15,391 bases of DNA from Reyranella sp. (GCA_021732965.1 JAKFVZ010000753.1:1-15391); one strand, 5' to 3'; counted from the first letter of the stretch, positions 1 to 6,305 are shown. The notes: a model not told the origin generated them from the letters alone. A program made the numbers and translations.

Positions 1-210
1 GCGCGACGCATGGGCGGGCGGCAGGATCGCCGCCCTGTCGGAAAAGCGTTGCGTCGATTCCCAGGCGGATTCGTTCTCGGAACTTGCCGCGAGCCATGCG
101 TCGAAGCGGCGGCGAAGGCCGGCGTCGTCCGGCTCTTCCTGCAGCAGGATCAGCCATTCGGTGGCTTCCCGCGAGGCCCGCTCGGCGTCGGCGTCCGTTA
201 CGCGCTCCAT
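1..210 (-). CDS. FecR-family anti-sigma regulator, N-terminal part (cut by window edge)
   Basis: Reading leftwards from the ATG at 208-210, 70 codons stay open to the window edge. The peptide has the FecR N-terminal pattern (DUF4880): a helix with ATEWLILLQE, then D-D-A-x-L-R-R-R-F-D-A-W-L and the S-E-N-E-S-A-W stretch. In the FecR family this cytoplasmic N-terminus binds the partner ECF sigma factor, while the rest spans the inner membrane and senses an outer-membrane receptor. A Shine-Dalgarno-like GAGAGG lies just upstream of the ATG. The gene lies 130 bases behind the ECF sigma gene on the same strand, the usual fecI-fecR order. A TonB-dependent receptor is expected beyond the left edge but cannot be seen. 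The membrane and periplasmic parts are outside the window, so completeness is unknown. Confidence 0.85.
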   Translation of the reverse strand, partial: MERVTDADAERASREATEWLILLQEEPDDAGLRRRFDAWLAASSENESAWESTQRFSDRAAILPPAHASR

Positions 211-340
211 CCCATCCTCTCGTCGGATTGCCGGCCTGCTTCCCTGCCGCCCCGCGTCGACTACGCAGGGAACTTCCCTTCACAGGGCTAACGTCCGGCG
301 GCGCGGATTTTCTATTTATATTATTGCCGGGAAGCGAAAA
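211..340 (-). promoter_or_regulatory. fecI-fecR intergenic region with AT-rich patch and palindrome
   Basis: This 130-base gap is long for a translationally coupled sigma/anti-sigma pair. It holds an unusually AT-rich patch at about 308-326, reading TATAAAT on the minus strand, which could be a -10 element for separate transcription of the FecR gene. Downstream is a perfect 6-1-6 palindrome at 267-279 (AGGGAACTTCCCT). No -35 element is convincing. The palindrome could be an operator or a small hairpin; its role is unknown. Confidence 0.3.
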
Positions 341-868
341 TCACTTCCAGCCCAGGCGCTTCTTGCAGTGCCGGATGCCGTCGGCGACCAGCACATGTGC
401 CAGCGGCAACGAGATGTCGAGAAACGCCGCGATCTCGCGCAGCTTGCAGCCGCCCATCCGATGCATCTCGAAGGCGATCCGCGTGCGTTCGGGCAACTCG
501 GCCAACGCTGCCTCGAGAAGGCGCAGCTCGTCGCGATAGAGCGCCTGCATTTCGGGCGTGGCCGGCGCAGCCGGCGCCGTCACGGCGGCGGCCACCCCGT
601 TTGCCATGGCCTCCGTCTCGCGCGCGCTGCGGCGACGGCCGTCGAGCGCCAGATTCCGGACGATGCGATAGAGATAGCCGAGCGGCTCGTCGAGGAAGCG
701 CTGCCCAGCGGCTTCATCGAAGCGAAGCCACGCCTCCTGCACCAGATCCTCGGCCTGGGAACGCGAGCCGACGATGCCGGTCGCATAGTCGACCAGGGAG
801 CGGCGATGCTCGATGAACAGGGAGGTGGTGTCGGACGGCACGGCTTGTTCTCGGAACCCAAACGCCAT
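341..868 (-). CDS. ECF RNA polymerase sigma factor, FecI family
   Basis: The 175-residue protein is the usual size for an ECF sigma factor. Region 2 is visible at about residues 17-50, with LFIEHRRSL, then SRSQAEDLVQEAWLRF, the conserved segment that contacts core polymerase and the -10 element. Region 4 is at about 115-172, with LPERTRIAFEMHRMGG, KLREIA and a helix-turn-helix ending RHCKKRL. The LPERTR...HRMGG...L wording is typical of the FecI (iron-starvation) group. An Ala/Pro-rich linker joins the two regions. The FecR-type gene follows on the same strand. A predicted promoter at 893-921 places the transcript start near 886, supporting the ATG at 868, although no strong ribosome site is seen; a GTG at 841 is an alternative. 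The overlapping Fur-like box suggests repression by iron. Target genes are probably ferric-siderophore uptake genes, which is inference. Confidence 0.9.
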   Translation of the reverse strand: MAFGFREQAVPSDTTSLFIEHRRSLVDYATGIVGSRSQAEDLVQEAWLRFDEAAGQRFLDEPLGYLYRIVRNLALDGRRRSARETEAMANGVAAAVTAPAAPATPEMQALYRDELRLLEAALAELPERTRIAFEMHRMGGCKLREIAAFLDISLPLAHVLVADGIRHCKKRLGWK

Positions 869-892
869 CCGGAAGGTGCGGTGGCCGCCGCG

Positions 893-935
893 ACATTATT
901 GGAACTGCGAATGATTCGCAATTGATAATGAGCAT
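893..935 (-). promoter_or_regulatory. Fur-like box inside the predicted promoter of the ECF sigma gene
   Basis: On the minus strand TTGCGA (921-916), a 17-base spacer and TAATGT (898-893) make a plausible sigma-70 promoter for the sigma gene. Lying across the -35 element and spacer is a perfect 7-1-7 inverted repeat TGCGAATGATTCGCA (906-920), the geometry of a Fur site (consensus TGATAAT-N-ATTATCA). A further half-site TGATAAT at 923-929 adjoins it. Binding there would block polymerase, so iron repression is the simplest reading. Fur, rather than another regulator such as Irr, is inferred. Confidence 0.7.
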
Positions 936-983
936 GTGATCCCTTGGCGTGGCGTCGCGGCCACCCTTCGCCGGGCGCTGAGA

Positions 984-1012
984 TTGCAATCCCCGCACGG
1001 GCATGATTTAGC
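984..1012 (+). promoter_or_regulatory. Possible promoter for the SulP leader
   Basis: TTGCAA (984-989) is followed after 17 bases by TTTAGC (1007-1012). The -35 is reasonable but the -10 is poor. A start near 1019 would begin the transcript right before the folded leader RNA. This is a weak call based on spacing only. Confidence 0.25.
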
Positions 1013-1021
1013 TTGAAGCTC

Positions 1022-1146
1022 ACTCGCAAGGACCCCGGTGAAAACCCGGGTGGCTATTCCGGCCGCCGATCCGCCGGGCAATTCTCACATGGAACGCGCC
1101 TTCAGATGCGCCGCTTGCCGCTTCCTCCGGACGGCGAAGCCATGTG
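1022..1146 (+). ncRNA. Structured 5' leader of the SulP gene, candidate sul1-type cis-regulatory RNA
   Basis: The leader folds readily. At 1033-1050 CCC and GGG flank GGT-GAAA-ACC, giving a hairpin capped by a GNRA (GAAA) tetraloop with one C-C mismatch. Next, GGTGGC (1049-1054) can pair with GCCGCC (1062-1067) over a seven-base loop; it shares two G bases with the first stem, so the two may compete. Further on CACATGG (1086-1092) pairs perfectly with CCATGTG (1140-1146), closing a 47-base domain with smaller stems inside, just before the start codon. The sul1 RNA motif is a known alphaproteobacterial element found upstream of SulP transporter genes and often carrying stable tetraloops. Position and tetraloop fit, but I cannot match the published consensus from memory, and the boundary is approximate. 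Confidence 0.5.
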
Positions 1147-1164
1147 TTTGTGTATCCAAGGTCA

Positions 1165-2649
1165 ATGTTCAACACCCTGAAATCCCAATGGTTCGGTAGC
1201 GTCGCCGAGGTTCGACGCGATTTCCTGGCCGGGCTCGTCGTGGCCCTCGCCCTCATCCCCGAAGCCATCGGCTTCTCGATCATCGCCGGCGTCGATCCCA
1301 AGGTGGGCCTGTGGGCCTCGGTGGCAATCGCGCTGGTGATCTCCTTCCTCGGCGGCCGGCCGGCGATGATCTCGGCCGCCACCGCCGCGGTCGCGGTGGT
1401 GGTGACGCCGCTGGTGCGCGACCACGGCGTCGACTACCTGTTAGCCGCCACCATCCTGATGGGCCTGATCCAGATCGTGGCCGGCCTGCTGCGCCTCGAC
1501 CTCCTGATGCAGTTCGTCTCGCGCTCGGTGATCACCGGCTTCGTCAACGCGCTCGCCATCCTGATCTTCATGGCGCAGATCCCGCAGCTCGTCGGCGTGT
1601 CGTGGCATACGTACGCGATGATCGCCGGCGGACTGGCGATCATCTATCTGCTGCCGCGCCTTACCACCGTCGTGCCGTCGCCGCTGGTCGCCATCGTCGT
1701 GCTGGCGGCGCTCAGCATCGGTCTCGGCCTGCCGGTCCACACGGTGGGTGACATGGGCAAGCTGCCCGACGCGCTGCCGGTCCTCACCCTCCCGCAGGTA
1801 CCGCTCACCTGGGAGACGCTGCGCATCATCCTGCCCTACTCCGCGACCATGGCGGCGGTCGGCCTGCTGGAATCGATGCTGACGGCGCAGATCGTCGACG
1901 ACATGACCGACACCGAAAGCGACAAGCGCCGCGAGTGCCTGGGCCAGGGCGGGGCCAACGTCGCCGCCGCGCTGGTGGGCGGCATGGGCGGTTGCGCCAT
2001 GATCGGCCAGTCGGTGATCAACGTGACCTCGGGCGGCCGCAAGCGCCTCTCGACCTTCGTTGCCGGCGCGGCGCTGCTGTTCCTGCTGGCCGTGCTCGGG
2101 CCGCTGGTCGGGCAGATCCCGATGCCGGCGCTGGTCGCGGTGATGATCATGGTATCCATCGGCACCTTCAGCTGGAACTCGATCCCCAACCTGCGCCGCC
2201 ACCCGCCCACTTCGAGCGTGGTGATGGTGGTTACGGTACTGGTCGTCGTCTTTACGCACGACCTCGCCCAGGGCGTGCTGGCCGGCGTGCTGCTCTCCGG
2301 CATCTTCTTCGCCGCCAAGGTGCGCCGCATGTTCGCGGTCGAGCGCCAGGAAGCGGACGGGGCCGTGACCTACCGGGTCAGCGGCGAGATCTTCTTCGCC
2401 TCGGTCGACCGCTTCACCCGCGCCTTCCGGCCCGAGGAAGGACGCGGCGTCACCATCGACGTTTCAGCTGCGCATTTCTGGGACATCTCCGGTGTCGGCG
2501 CCCTCGACAAGATCATTGCGCGCCTGCGTCGCGACGGCTCGCAGGTGAAGGTCATCGGCTACAACAAGGCCAGCGCCGATCTCGTCGACCGCTTCGCCCT
2601 GCACGACAAAACCGGCGTCGAGCTGGGCGCCGTGCCGCACCAGGGTTAG
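1165..2649 (+). CDS. SulP-family (SLC26) anion transporter with STAS domain
   Basis: The 494-residue protein begins with the SulP signature region: RRDFLAGLVVALALIPEAIGFSIIAGVDPKVGL at about 17-50 contains the conserved Leu/Ile-Pro-x-x-x-x-(F/Y) motif of the first membrane helix. About ten further hydrophobic segments follow to about residue 390. The C-terminus (about 395-490) is a cytoplasmic STAS domain, with the beta strand GVTIDVSAAHFWDISGVGALDK. SulP proteins move sulfate, bicarbonate or other anions across the inner membrane, often with sodium or protons; the substrate cannot be decided here. The protein is at the short end for the family. The frame is open back to a GTG at 1144, but that codon lies in a leader stem. 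The ATG at 1165 has AAGG close upstream and starts at the expected family position. The folded leader suggests riboregulation. Confidence 0.92.
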   Translation: MFNTLKSQWFGSVAEVRRDFLAGLVVALALIPEAIGFSIIAGVDPKVGLWASVAIALVISFLGGRPAMISAATAAVAVVVTPLVRDHGVDYLLAATILMGLIQIVAGLLRLDLLMQFVSRSVITGFVNALAILIFMAQIPQLVGVSWHTYAMIAGGLAIIYLLPRLTTVVPSPLVAIVVLAALSIGLGLPVHTVGDMGKLPDALPVLTLPQVPLTWETLRIILPYSATMAAVGLLESMLTAQIVDDMTDTESDKRRECLGQGGANVAAALVGGMGGCAMIGQSVINVTSGGRKRLSTFVAGAALLFLLAVLGPLVGQIPMPALVAVMIMVSIGTFSWNSIPNLRRHPPTSSVVMVVTVLVVVFTHDLAQGVLAGVLLSGIFFAAKVRRMFAVERQEADGAVTYRVSGEIFFASVDRFTRAFRPEEGRGVTIDVSAAHFWDISGVGALDKIIARLRRDGSQVKVIGYNKASADLVDRFALHDKTGVELGAVPHQG

Positions 2650-2671
2650 TTAGCCAATCGGGAAACTGTTC

Positions 2672-2720
2672 TTGACGACTGATGCCTGTCGGTTAATACT
2701 TTCCGCAATGGCTAAGTATT
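2672..2720 (+). promoter_or_regulatory. Promoter and autoregulatory operator of the ArsR-type gene
   Basis: TTGACG (2672-2677), 16 bases, then TAATAC (2694-2699) form a good sigma-70 promoter. A perfect inverted repeat AATACTT (2695-2701), 12 bases, AAGTATT (2714-2720) overlaps the -10 element and straddles the ATG at 2708. A start site near 2706 would make the message nearly leaderless, and no Shine-Dalgarno sequence is visible. Self-repression by the ArsR protein is the natural inference. Confidence 0.6.
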
Positions 2721-3046
2721 CATCCGATCTCGACGGCGCCTTTGCCGCGCTCGCCGATCCCACCCGGCGGGCGATCGTCAGCCGGCTGTGCGAGGGGCCG
2801 AAATCCGTAAGTGAGCTCTCCGAGCCGTTCGACATGGCCCTGCCCTCGCTGCTGAAGCATGTGCGCGTGCTCGAGCGGAGCGGGCTGGTCAGTTCCGAGA
2901 AAACCGGGCGGGTGCGGACCTGCCGCATCGAGCCGCACGCGCTGCAGGCCGCGGAGTCGTGGATCAACCGGCACGTGGCGGCCTGGGAGAAGCGCCTCGA
3001 CCGGCTGGAGGCCCATATCCACCGCATGAAGATGAAGAGGAATTGA
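2708..3046 (+). CDS. ArsR-family winged-helix transcriptional repressor
   Basis: The 112-residue protein is the normal length for an ArsR/SmtB-type repressor. It opens with FAALADPTRRAIVSRL, the family hallmark helix, followed by SVSELSEPFDMALPSLLKHVRVLERSGLV, the helix-turn-helix with recognition helix, and the wing SSEKTGRVRTCRIE. The C-terminal helix is charged. No metal-binding CxC motif is present, which fits the ArsR subgroup paired with SRPBCC proteins rather than metal sensors. The stop is four bases before the next start, so the two genes form an operon. The ATG at 2708 is chosen because homologues begin there and because an upstream TTG start at 2672 would fall inside the promoter. 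The ligand is unknown. Confidence 0.9.
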   Translation: MAKYSSDLDGAFAALADPTRRAIVSRLCEGPKSVSELSEPFDMALPSLLKHVRVLERSGLVSSEKTGRVRTCRIEPHALQAAESWINRHVAAWEKRLDRLEAHIHRMKMKRN

Positions 3047-3050
3047 GACC

Positions 3051-3548
3051 ATGAGCGAACACTCGTCGCAGGCCGCCTCTCCGTGGCGCGACTGGCCGCT
3101 GGACCGCGAGATCGTGCTCGCACGCGTGATCGATGCGCCGCGCGAGCTGGTCTATGCCGCCTGGACGGACCCGGAGCAGATCCAGGCCTGGTTCGGGCCC
3201 GAAGGCTTCGCCATCGAGACCCACGCCATCGACCTGAGGCAGGGCGGCGTCTGGCGCTTCGACATGGTGGCGCCCGACGGCACACGCTACGGCAACCGCA
3301 TGCTCTTCCTGCGCCTGGAGGCGCCGTCGTTCATCGAGGTCGAGCACGGTTCGGACCGGGACGCCGATCCCGACAGGTTCCGCATGCTCCTCACCTTCGA
3401 CCAGCAGAGCGACGGCAAGACGGTGCTCACGCTGCGCCAGATGCATCCCTCTAAGGAACGGCGGGCCACTGCGATTGGCTTCGGCGCCGTGGCTTATGGC
3501 GGCCAGACGCTGGACAAGCTTGCCCGTCATGTCGAGACGCGCGGCTAG
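3051..3548 (+). CDS. SRPBCC/AHSA1-domain protein
   Basis: The 165-residue protein belongs to the AHSA1 branch of the SRPBCC (START-like) fold. The pattern IDAPRELVYAAWTDPEQIQAWFGPEGF at about 28-54 is typical, followed by alternating beta strands (GGVWRFDM, FIEVEHG, RMLLTF, KTVLTLRQM) and a long C-terminal helix containing GGQTLDKLARHV. Proteins of this fold have a deep hydrophobic pocket and bind small lipophilic ligands; no catalytic residues are evident. GAGGAA lies about ten bases upstream of the ATG. It is co-transcribed with the ArsR-type gene, a pairing very common in bacteria, which suggests expression is released when the repressor senses its signal. The true ligand is not known. Confidence 0.88.
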   Translation: MSEHSSQAASPWRDWPLDREIVLARVIDAPRELVYAAWTDPEQIQAWFGPEGFAIETHAIDLRQGGVWRFDMVAPDGTRYGNRMLFLRLEAPSFIEVEHGSDRDADPDRFRMLLTFDQQSDGKTVLTLRQMHPSKERRATAIGFGAVAYGGQTLDKLARHVETRG

Positions 3549-3559
3549 CAAGAAGCCGC
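3541..3559. terminator. Hairpin between convergent stop codons
   Basis: GCGGCT (3541-3546) and AGCCGC (3554-3559) form a six-pair stem over seven bases, spanning the stop codons of the SRPBCC gene and of the facing small TPR-like gene. There is no U-run on either side, only a pyrimidine-rich stretch downstream on the plus strand, so a terminator role is uncertain. Confidence 0.25.
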
Positions 3560-3798
3560 TACGCCTCCTCCTCGCCTTCCTCTTCGCGAATCGCGATTGC
3601 GTCGGCGAAGCGTTTGGCGACGGCGGGAAGTCCCGCTTCCTCGGCGGCGCGGACGCCCTCGCGGTTGGCAGCGAGGCGGTGGAAGTCGTCGGGCGCGGCG
3701 GCGGCCAGCGCCTTCTGGAGCAGGTCGATCGCCTCGGGATACTTTTTCTGTTCGCGCAAGGCGCTCGCCACCCTGACCGCGTCATCCAGACTGCTCAT
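3559..3798 (-). CDS. Small TPR-like protein
   Basis: This 79-residue protein is helical and resembles one to two tetratricopeptide repeats: LREQKKYPEAIDLLQKALAAA has the A/G and hydrophobic spacing of a TPR helix pair, and a second pair covers LPAVAKRFADAIAIREEE. The C-terminus is acidic. The ATG at 3796-3798 has a good ribosome site (GAGGTGAAG). It starts three bases after the stop of the upstream PLP-enzyme-like gene on the same strand, so the two are almost certainly co-translated and may be partners, for example a small adaptor for the larger protein. No signal peptide or membrane segment is seen. Function is unknown. Confidence 0.7.
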   Translation of the reverse strand: MSSLDDAVRVASALREQKKYPEAIDLLQKALAAAAPDDFHRLAANREGVRAAEEAGLPAVAKRFADAIAIREEEGEEEA

Positions 3799-3801
3799 GC
3801 T

Positions 3802-5121
3802 TCACCTCGTCGATGCGAGGCTATGAACGTCGCGGCCCGCCGTAAAGTTGCCGCGCGCGAGTTCGGCAAGCAGGTCGATCATCGCCCCGGTGCCGGCGCC
3901 GCCGCGAAAGCCCAGCGCCACCCGCAGGAAAGGCGCGCCGTCCTGCGGGTCCGGCTCGACCAGCTCATAGCGGATGCCGCGAAAGCCGAAGGAGCCTCCC
4001 TTGGTCGCCACGATCCCGCGCCGCCCGATTTCGCGTTCGACGCACGCCAGCAGGCGGCGATGGTCGGCCAGGTCGCCGTCGCGCAACCGGATGGCGCAGA
4101 AGGCCGCCGGCGGCGCGGCGTCGGAGATCAGGCAGGGATGGCAGTCCGGTTCGAAGACGGGCGATTCGCGGCCGATCACCCGCGCCAGCGCCTCGTTGTG
4201 GGCGAACAGGCGCGCGGTGTAGCGGTGGAAGTAGTCGCGGTCGAGGAACCACGGCGCGGAGAGCGAGCCCAGCTCGTCGAGCGTCAGCCCCGTGGCGGTA
4301 AGGCCGCGGATGTGGCGCAGCTTCTCGGCCAGCGCCTCGAGATCGAGCCCCGAGCCCTCGCGCACCAGAAGCTGGACGATGCCGACATTGGCCAGTTCGA
4401 GGCCTGCCTGGTCGAGCTTCAGGCCCGAGCGAAACACGGCCGCGATCGGACCGTCATGACGCGCGAACCACGGCGCCAGATCGACCGCCGGCCCGCTCAG
4501 CGTCGTGTCGAGCAGCAGTGCATGGCACACCCTCGGCAGCGCTTCGGGCCGGGCGACCTCGAAGCGGCCGCTGCACGCGGCGGGCTCGCCGATCAGCAAA
4601 TCGACGTCGTTGGCTCCGGCCGGCACGCGCGGCAGCACGCTAGAGGGCCACAGGTCGAGCAACGCCCTGGTCTCGAAGTAGCGTCCCGCGTGCCGCGTGC
4701 TCAGCGTGCCGTCCCGCGCCGTCGACAGGGCGAGGTGGAGCAGGCAAGCCAGCGCCGCCTGTCCGCTGCGGCAGAGCACGCGCACCGAGCGCCAGCCGGG
4801 CGGCGCGGGATAGTCCTCGCCGCCGCGCCGCTCCAGCGCCGACGCGTCGAGATCGCGTTCGTAGCCCAGCGACACGCGGCTGCCAAAGGGCAGACGCGCC
4901 ACGGTGCCCGCGCATGGACTCTTCAGCTTGGGATCGGCCTGGCGATGGGCGCGCGCGAGACAGTGCCGGCGAAGCTCGAGCGCCGCCGCCTCGAGCTGCA
5001 CTTCGTCGGTGTCATCGTCGATGGCGAGCGGCGGCGCCTCGATGCGCGCGGCCAGCACCCGCAGGTCCTCGGCATCTTCTCCCGCGCCGCTGATACGCGC
5101 TTCTGTTCCGTTCCAGGGCAT
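3802..5121 (-). CDS. Divergent fold-type I PLP-dependent enzyme-like protein
   Basis: The 439-residue product is not one I can name. Its central part resembles the Cys/Met-metabolism PLP enzymes (cystathionine synthase/lyase group): RSGQAALACLLHLAL at 118-132 parallels the SGMAA cofactor-phosphate loop, YFETRALLDLW at 148-158 the YGGT region, VCHALLLDTTLSGP at 198-211 the strand with the pyridine-binding Asp (here D205), and RSGLKLDQAG at 231-240 the Schiff-base lysine region (candidate K235). The usual S-x-T-K wording is altered, so activity is uncertain. The N-terminal ~100 residues and the C-terminal part, with EPDCHPCL and GSFGFRGIRYELVEP, are less typical. Start choice is weak: ATG at 5121 is used, and an in-frame ATG at 5139 is possible. 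Neither has a clear ribosome site. The frame stays open far upstream, but that part overlaps the divergent DUF421 gene. Confidence 0.6.
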   Translation of the reverse strand: MPWNGTEARISGAGEDAEDLRVLAARIEAPPLAIDDDTDEVQLEAAALELRRHCLARAHRQADPKLKSPCAGTVARLPFGSRVSLGYERDLDASALERRGGEDYPAPPGWRSVRVLCRSGQAALACLLHLALSTARDGTLSTRHAGRYFETRALLDLWPSSVLPRVPAGANDVDLLIGEPAACSGRFEVARPEALPRVCHALLLDTTLSGPAVDLAPWFARHDGPIAAVFRSGLKLDQAGLELANVGIVQLLVREGSGLDLEALAEKLRHIRGLTATGLTLDELGSLSAPWFLDRDYFHRYTARLFAHNEALARVIGRESPVFEPDCHPCLISDAAPPAAFCAIRLRDGDLADHRRLLACVEREIGRRGIVATKGGSFGFRGIRYELVEPDPQDGAPFLRVALGFRGGAGTGAMIDLLAELARGNFTAGRDVHSLASTR

Positions 5122-5235
5122 GGTGCCGCAACGTCGCATCCTGCGAGAGGCTGCAGGCGCGAGCGTGAGCAACGTCGGCGAGTCCAGGGCGTTTAGCCGC
5201 CTGCTGGAACGCCGGCTGAAACGGAGGAGCTCGCG

Positions 5236-5730
5236 ATGCCCTGGCTGTCCTCGATCGACTGGCGGTCCATCTTCATGCCCGAACTCGGCGTGGCCGAGCT
5301 GCTGGTCAGGGGCGTGCTGATGTACGTCATCGTCTTCGTGCTGTTGCGGCTGGTGCTGCGGCGGAACGTGGGAGGCATCGGCACGATGGACGTCCTCGTG
5401 ATCGTGCTGGTGTCGGAAGTGGCCGGCCAGGGGTTCCTGCCCGACTCCCGTTCCATCGTCGACAGCGCCCTCGTCATCCTGGTGATCCTGTCCTGCAGCT
5501 ACACCATCGAGTGGCTGCAATACCGGTTCCCCGCCTTCGAGCGCCTGACCCGCGAGCCCAAGCTGAAGCTGATCGAGGATGGCCACCTGCTGCGGCAAAA
5601 CATGCGTCGGGAGTTCGTGACCGAGGAAGAGCTGATGGCGCAAATCCGGGAAAAAGGCTGCGAGGACTGCCGGGAGATCAAGGCTGCCTATATCGAAGCC
5701 GATGGCCGCATCAGCATCATCAAGCGCTGA
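5236..5730 (+). CDS. DUF421 (YetF-like) membrane protein
   Basis: The 164-residue protein has three hydrophobic segments at about 20-41, 50-68 and 76-94, followed by a cytoplasmic domain. The stretch REPKLKLIEDGHLLRQNMRREFVTEEELMAQIREKG is the well-conserved YetF C-terminal domain (DUF421), which ends with a short beta region containing ADGRISIIK. The family is widespread, sits in the inner membrane and has no settled biochemical role; Bacillus members are linked to spore or stress physiology. At 164 residues it is the short proteobacterial form. The ATG has a strong GGAGGAG site about six bases upstream. The gene is divergent from the PLP-like gene across a 114-base gap in which I see no convincing promoter, and it converges on the next gene with only six bases between stops. 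Confidence 0.88.
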   Translation: MPWLSSIDWRSIFMPELGVAELLVRGVLMYVIVFVLLRLVLRRNVGGIGTMDVLVIVLVSEVAGQGFLPDSRSIVDSALVILVILSCSYTIEWLQYRFPAFERLTREPKLKLIEDGHLLRQNMRREFVTEEELMAQIREKGCEDCREIKAAYIEADGRISIIKR

Positions 5731-5736
5731 GTTCCG

Positions 5737-6156
5737 TCAGTCGCGAATGCGCACTCCCTGATGGAGCGAGCCGGGCGCGGAGGGCCGACCGACCGCCGCC
5801 TCCTTCAGCCAGCGGCGCGCGGCGTGCAGGCTGCTGAAGAGTTCGATCGGCCGCTCACCTTGCGTCGCCTCCGCGAAAGCCTCGGCGAATCCCGTGCGTT
5901 GCGGATTGACCACGAAGGCGACCGGCCCCCGCGGTGAACCCTCGGGTCCACCGCGCAGCAGCGCCGCGATGCGTTCGACCTGCTCGCGTCTGAGTTCGGA
6001 CGCCGATCCCGTGACATCGACGATCTTGGCGAATCCCGGGACATTGGCTTCCACGAGCGCCCGGATGCTCTCGGCGATCTCCTCGGCCGTGACGTGACCG
6101 CGCGCGACGAAGACCACCAGCCGGTCAAGCCGCATTATGTCCATGTGAATGGGCAT
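5737..6156 (-). CDS. SpoIIAA-like (STAS/SEC14-type) small protein, paralogue A
   Basis: The 139-residue soluble protein has the layout of SpoIIAA-like proteins: a short strand RLVVFVARGHVTAEEI, a helix, the strand AKIVDVTG at about 43-50, another helix, the strand GPVAFVVNP, and a C-terminal helix HAARRWLKEA. It matches the protein at 14569-15036 along its length: GHVTAEEI vs GLVDKADV, KIVDVTG vs KLFDGTAG, FSSLHAARRWL vs FNDRRKALQWL. The two are therefore paralogues. The conserved phosphorylatable serine of true anti-anti-sigma factors is not obvious. The ATG at 6156 has GGGAGAAG upstream; inner ATGs at 6144 and 6135 are less well placed. Its upstream region reaches toward the FixK-type box at 6234-6247, which could also act on this strand, but no fitting -10 was found. 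Function is unknown; a lipid-binding or stress role is speculation. Confidence 0.75.
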   Translation of the reverse strand: MPIHMDIMRLDRLVVFVARGHVTAEEIAESIRALVEANVPGFAKIVDVTGSASELRREQVERIAALLRGGPEGSPRGPVAFVVNPQRTGFAEAFAEATQGERPIELFSSLHAARRWLKEAAVGRPSAPGSLHQGVRIRD

Positions 6157-6233
6157 CGTCTTCTCCCGGCCGTGGCATCCAAGCCATCTTGTCCCTGACC
6201 ATCTAGCGGCACTCGACCGCGTTGTCCTGTCCC

Positions 6234-6282
6234 TTGACCCAGATCAACGAGCGGGCACCCGCGAGCCAGTACTGTTTCCGGA
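6234..6282 (+). promoter_or_regulatory. FNR/FixK-type box and promoter of the universal stress protein gene
   Basis: TTGACCCAGATCAA (6234-6247) matches TTGA-N6-TCAA, the FNR/FixK/CRP-superfamily site of alphaproteobacteria. A -10-like TACTGT lies at 6270-6275, putting the start near 6282 and the box centre at about -41.5, the class II activator position. There is no good -35 element, as expected for an activator-dependent promoter. Confidence 0.7.
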
Positions 6283-6305
6283 TTGCAGGAGGGAGGATCC
6301 AGGAA

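Noticed and set aside
161..925. A plus-strand frame over the sigma factor gene
   Set aside because: It is antisense to a clear FecI-family sigma factor and has no recognisable domain.
1144..1164. A GTG start for the SulP protein
   Set aside because: It lies within the CCATGTG arm of a leader stem and adds residues not typical of the family; the ATG at 1165 is preferred.
3475..5196. A plus-strand frame of 573 codons over the PLP-like gene
   Set aside because: Its product is Arg/Ala/Gln-rich without motifs, and it runs across both minus-strand genes. The minus strand carries the PLP-like landmarks and a well-placed small gene.
5122..5643. An N-terminal extension of the PLP-like protein
   Set aside because: The extra 174 codons lie antisense to the DUF421 gene and give a His/Gln/Asp-rich peptide of shadow type.
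6222..6305. A longer Usp protein starting at 6222
   Set aside because: The added 28 residues overlap the FixK-type box and promoter, and Usp proteins begin at the MYRHILVPTDGS segment.
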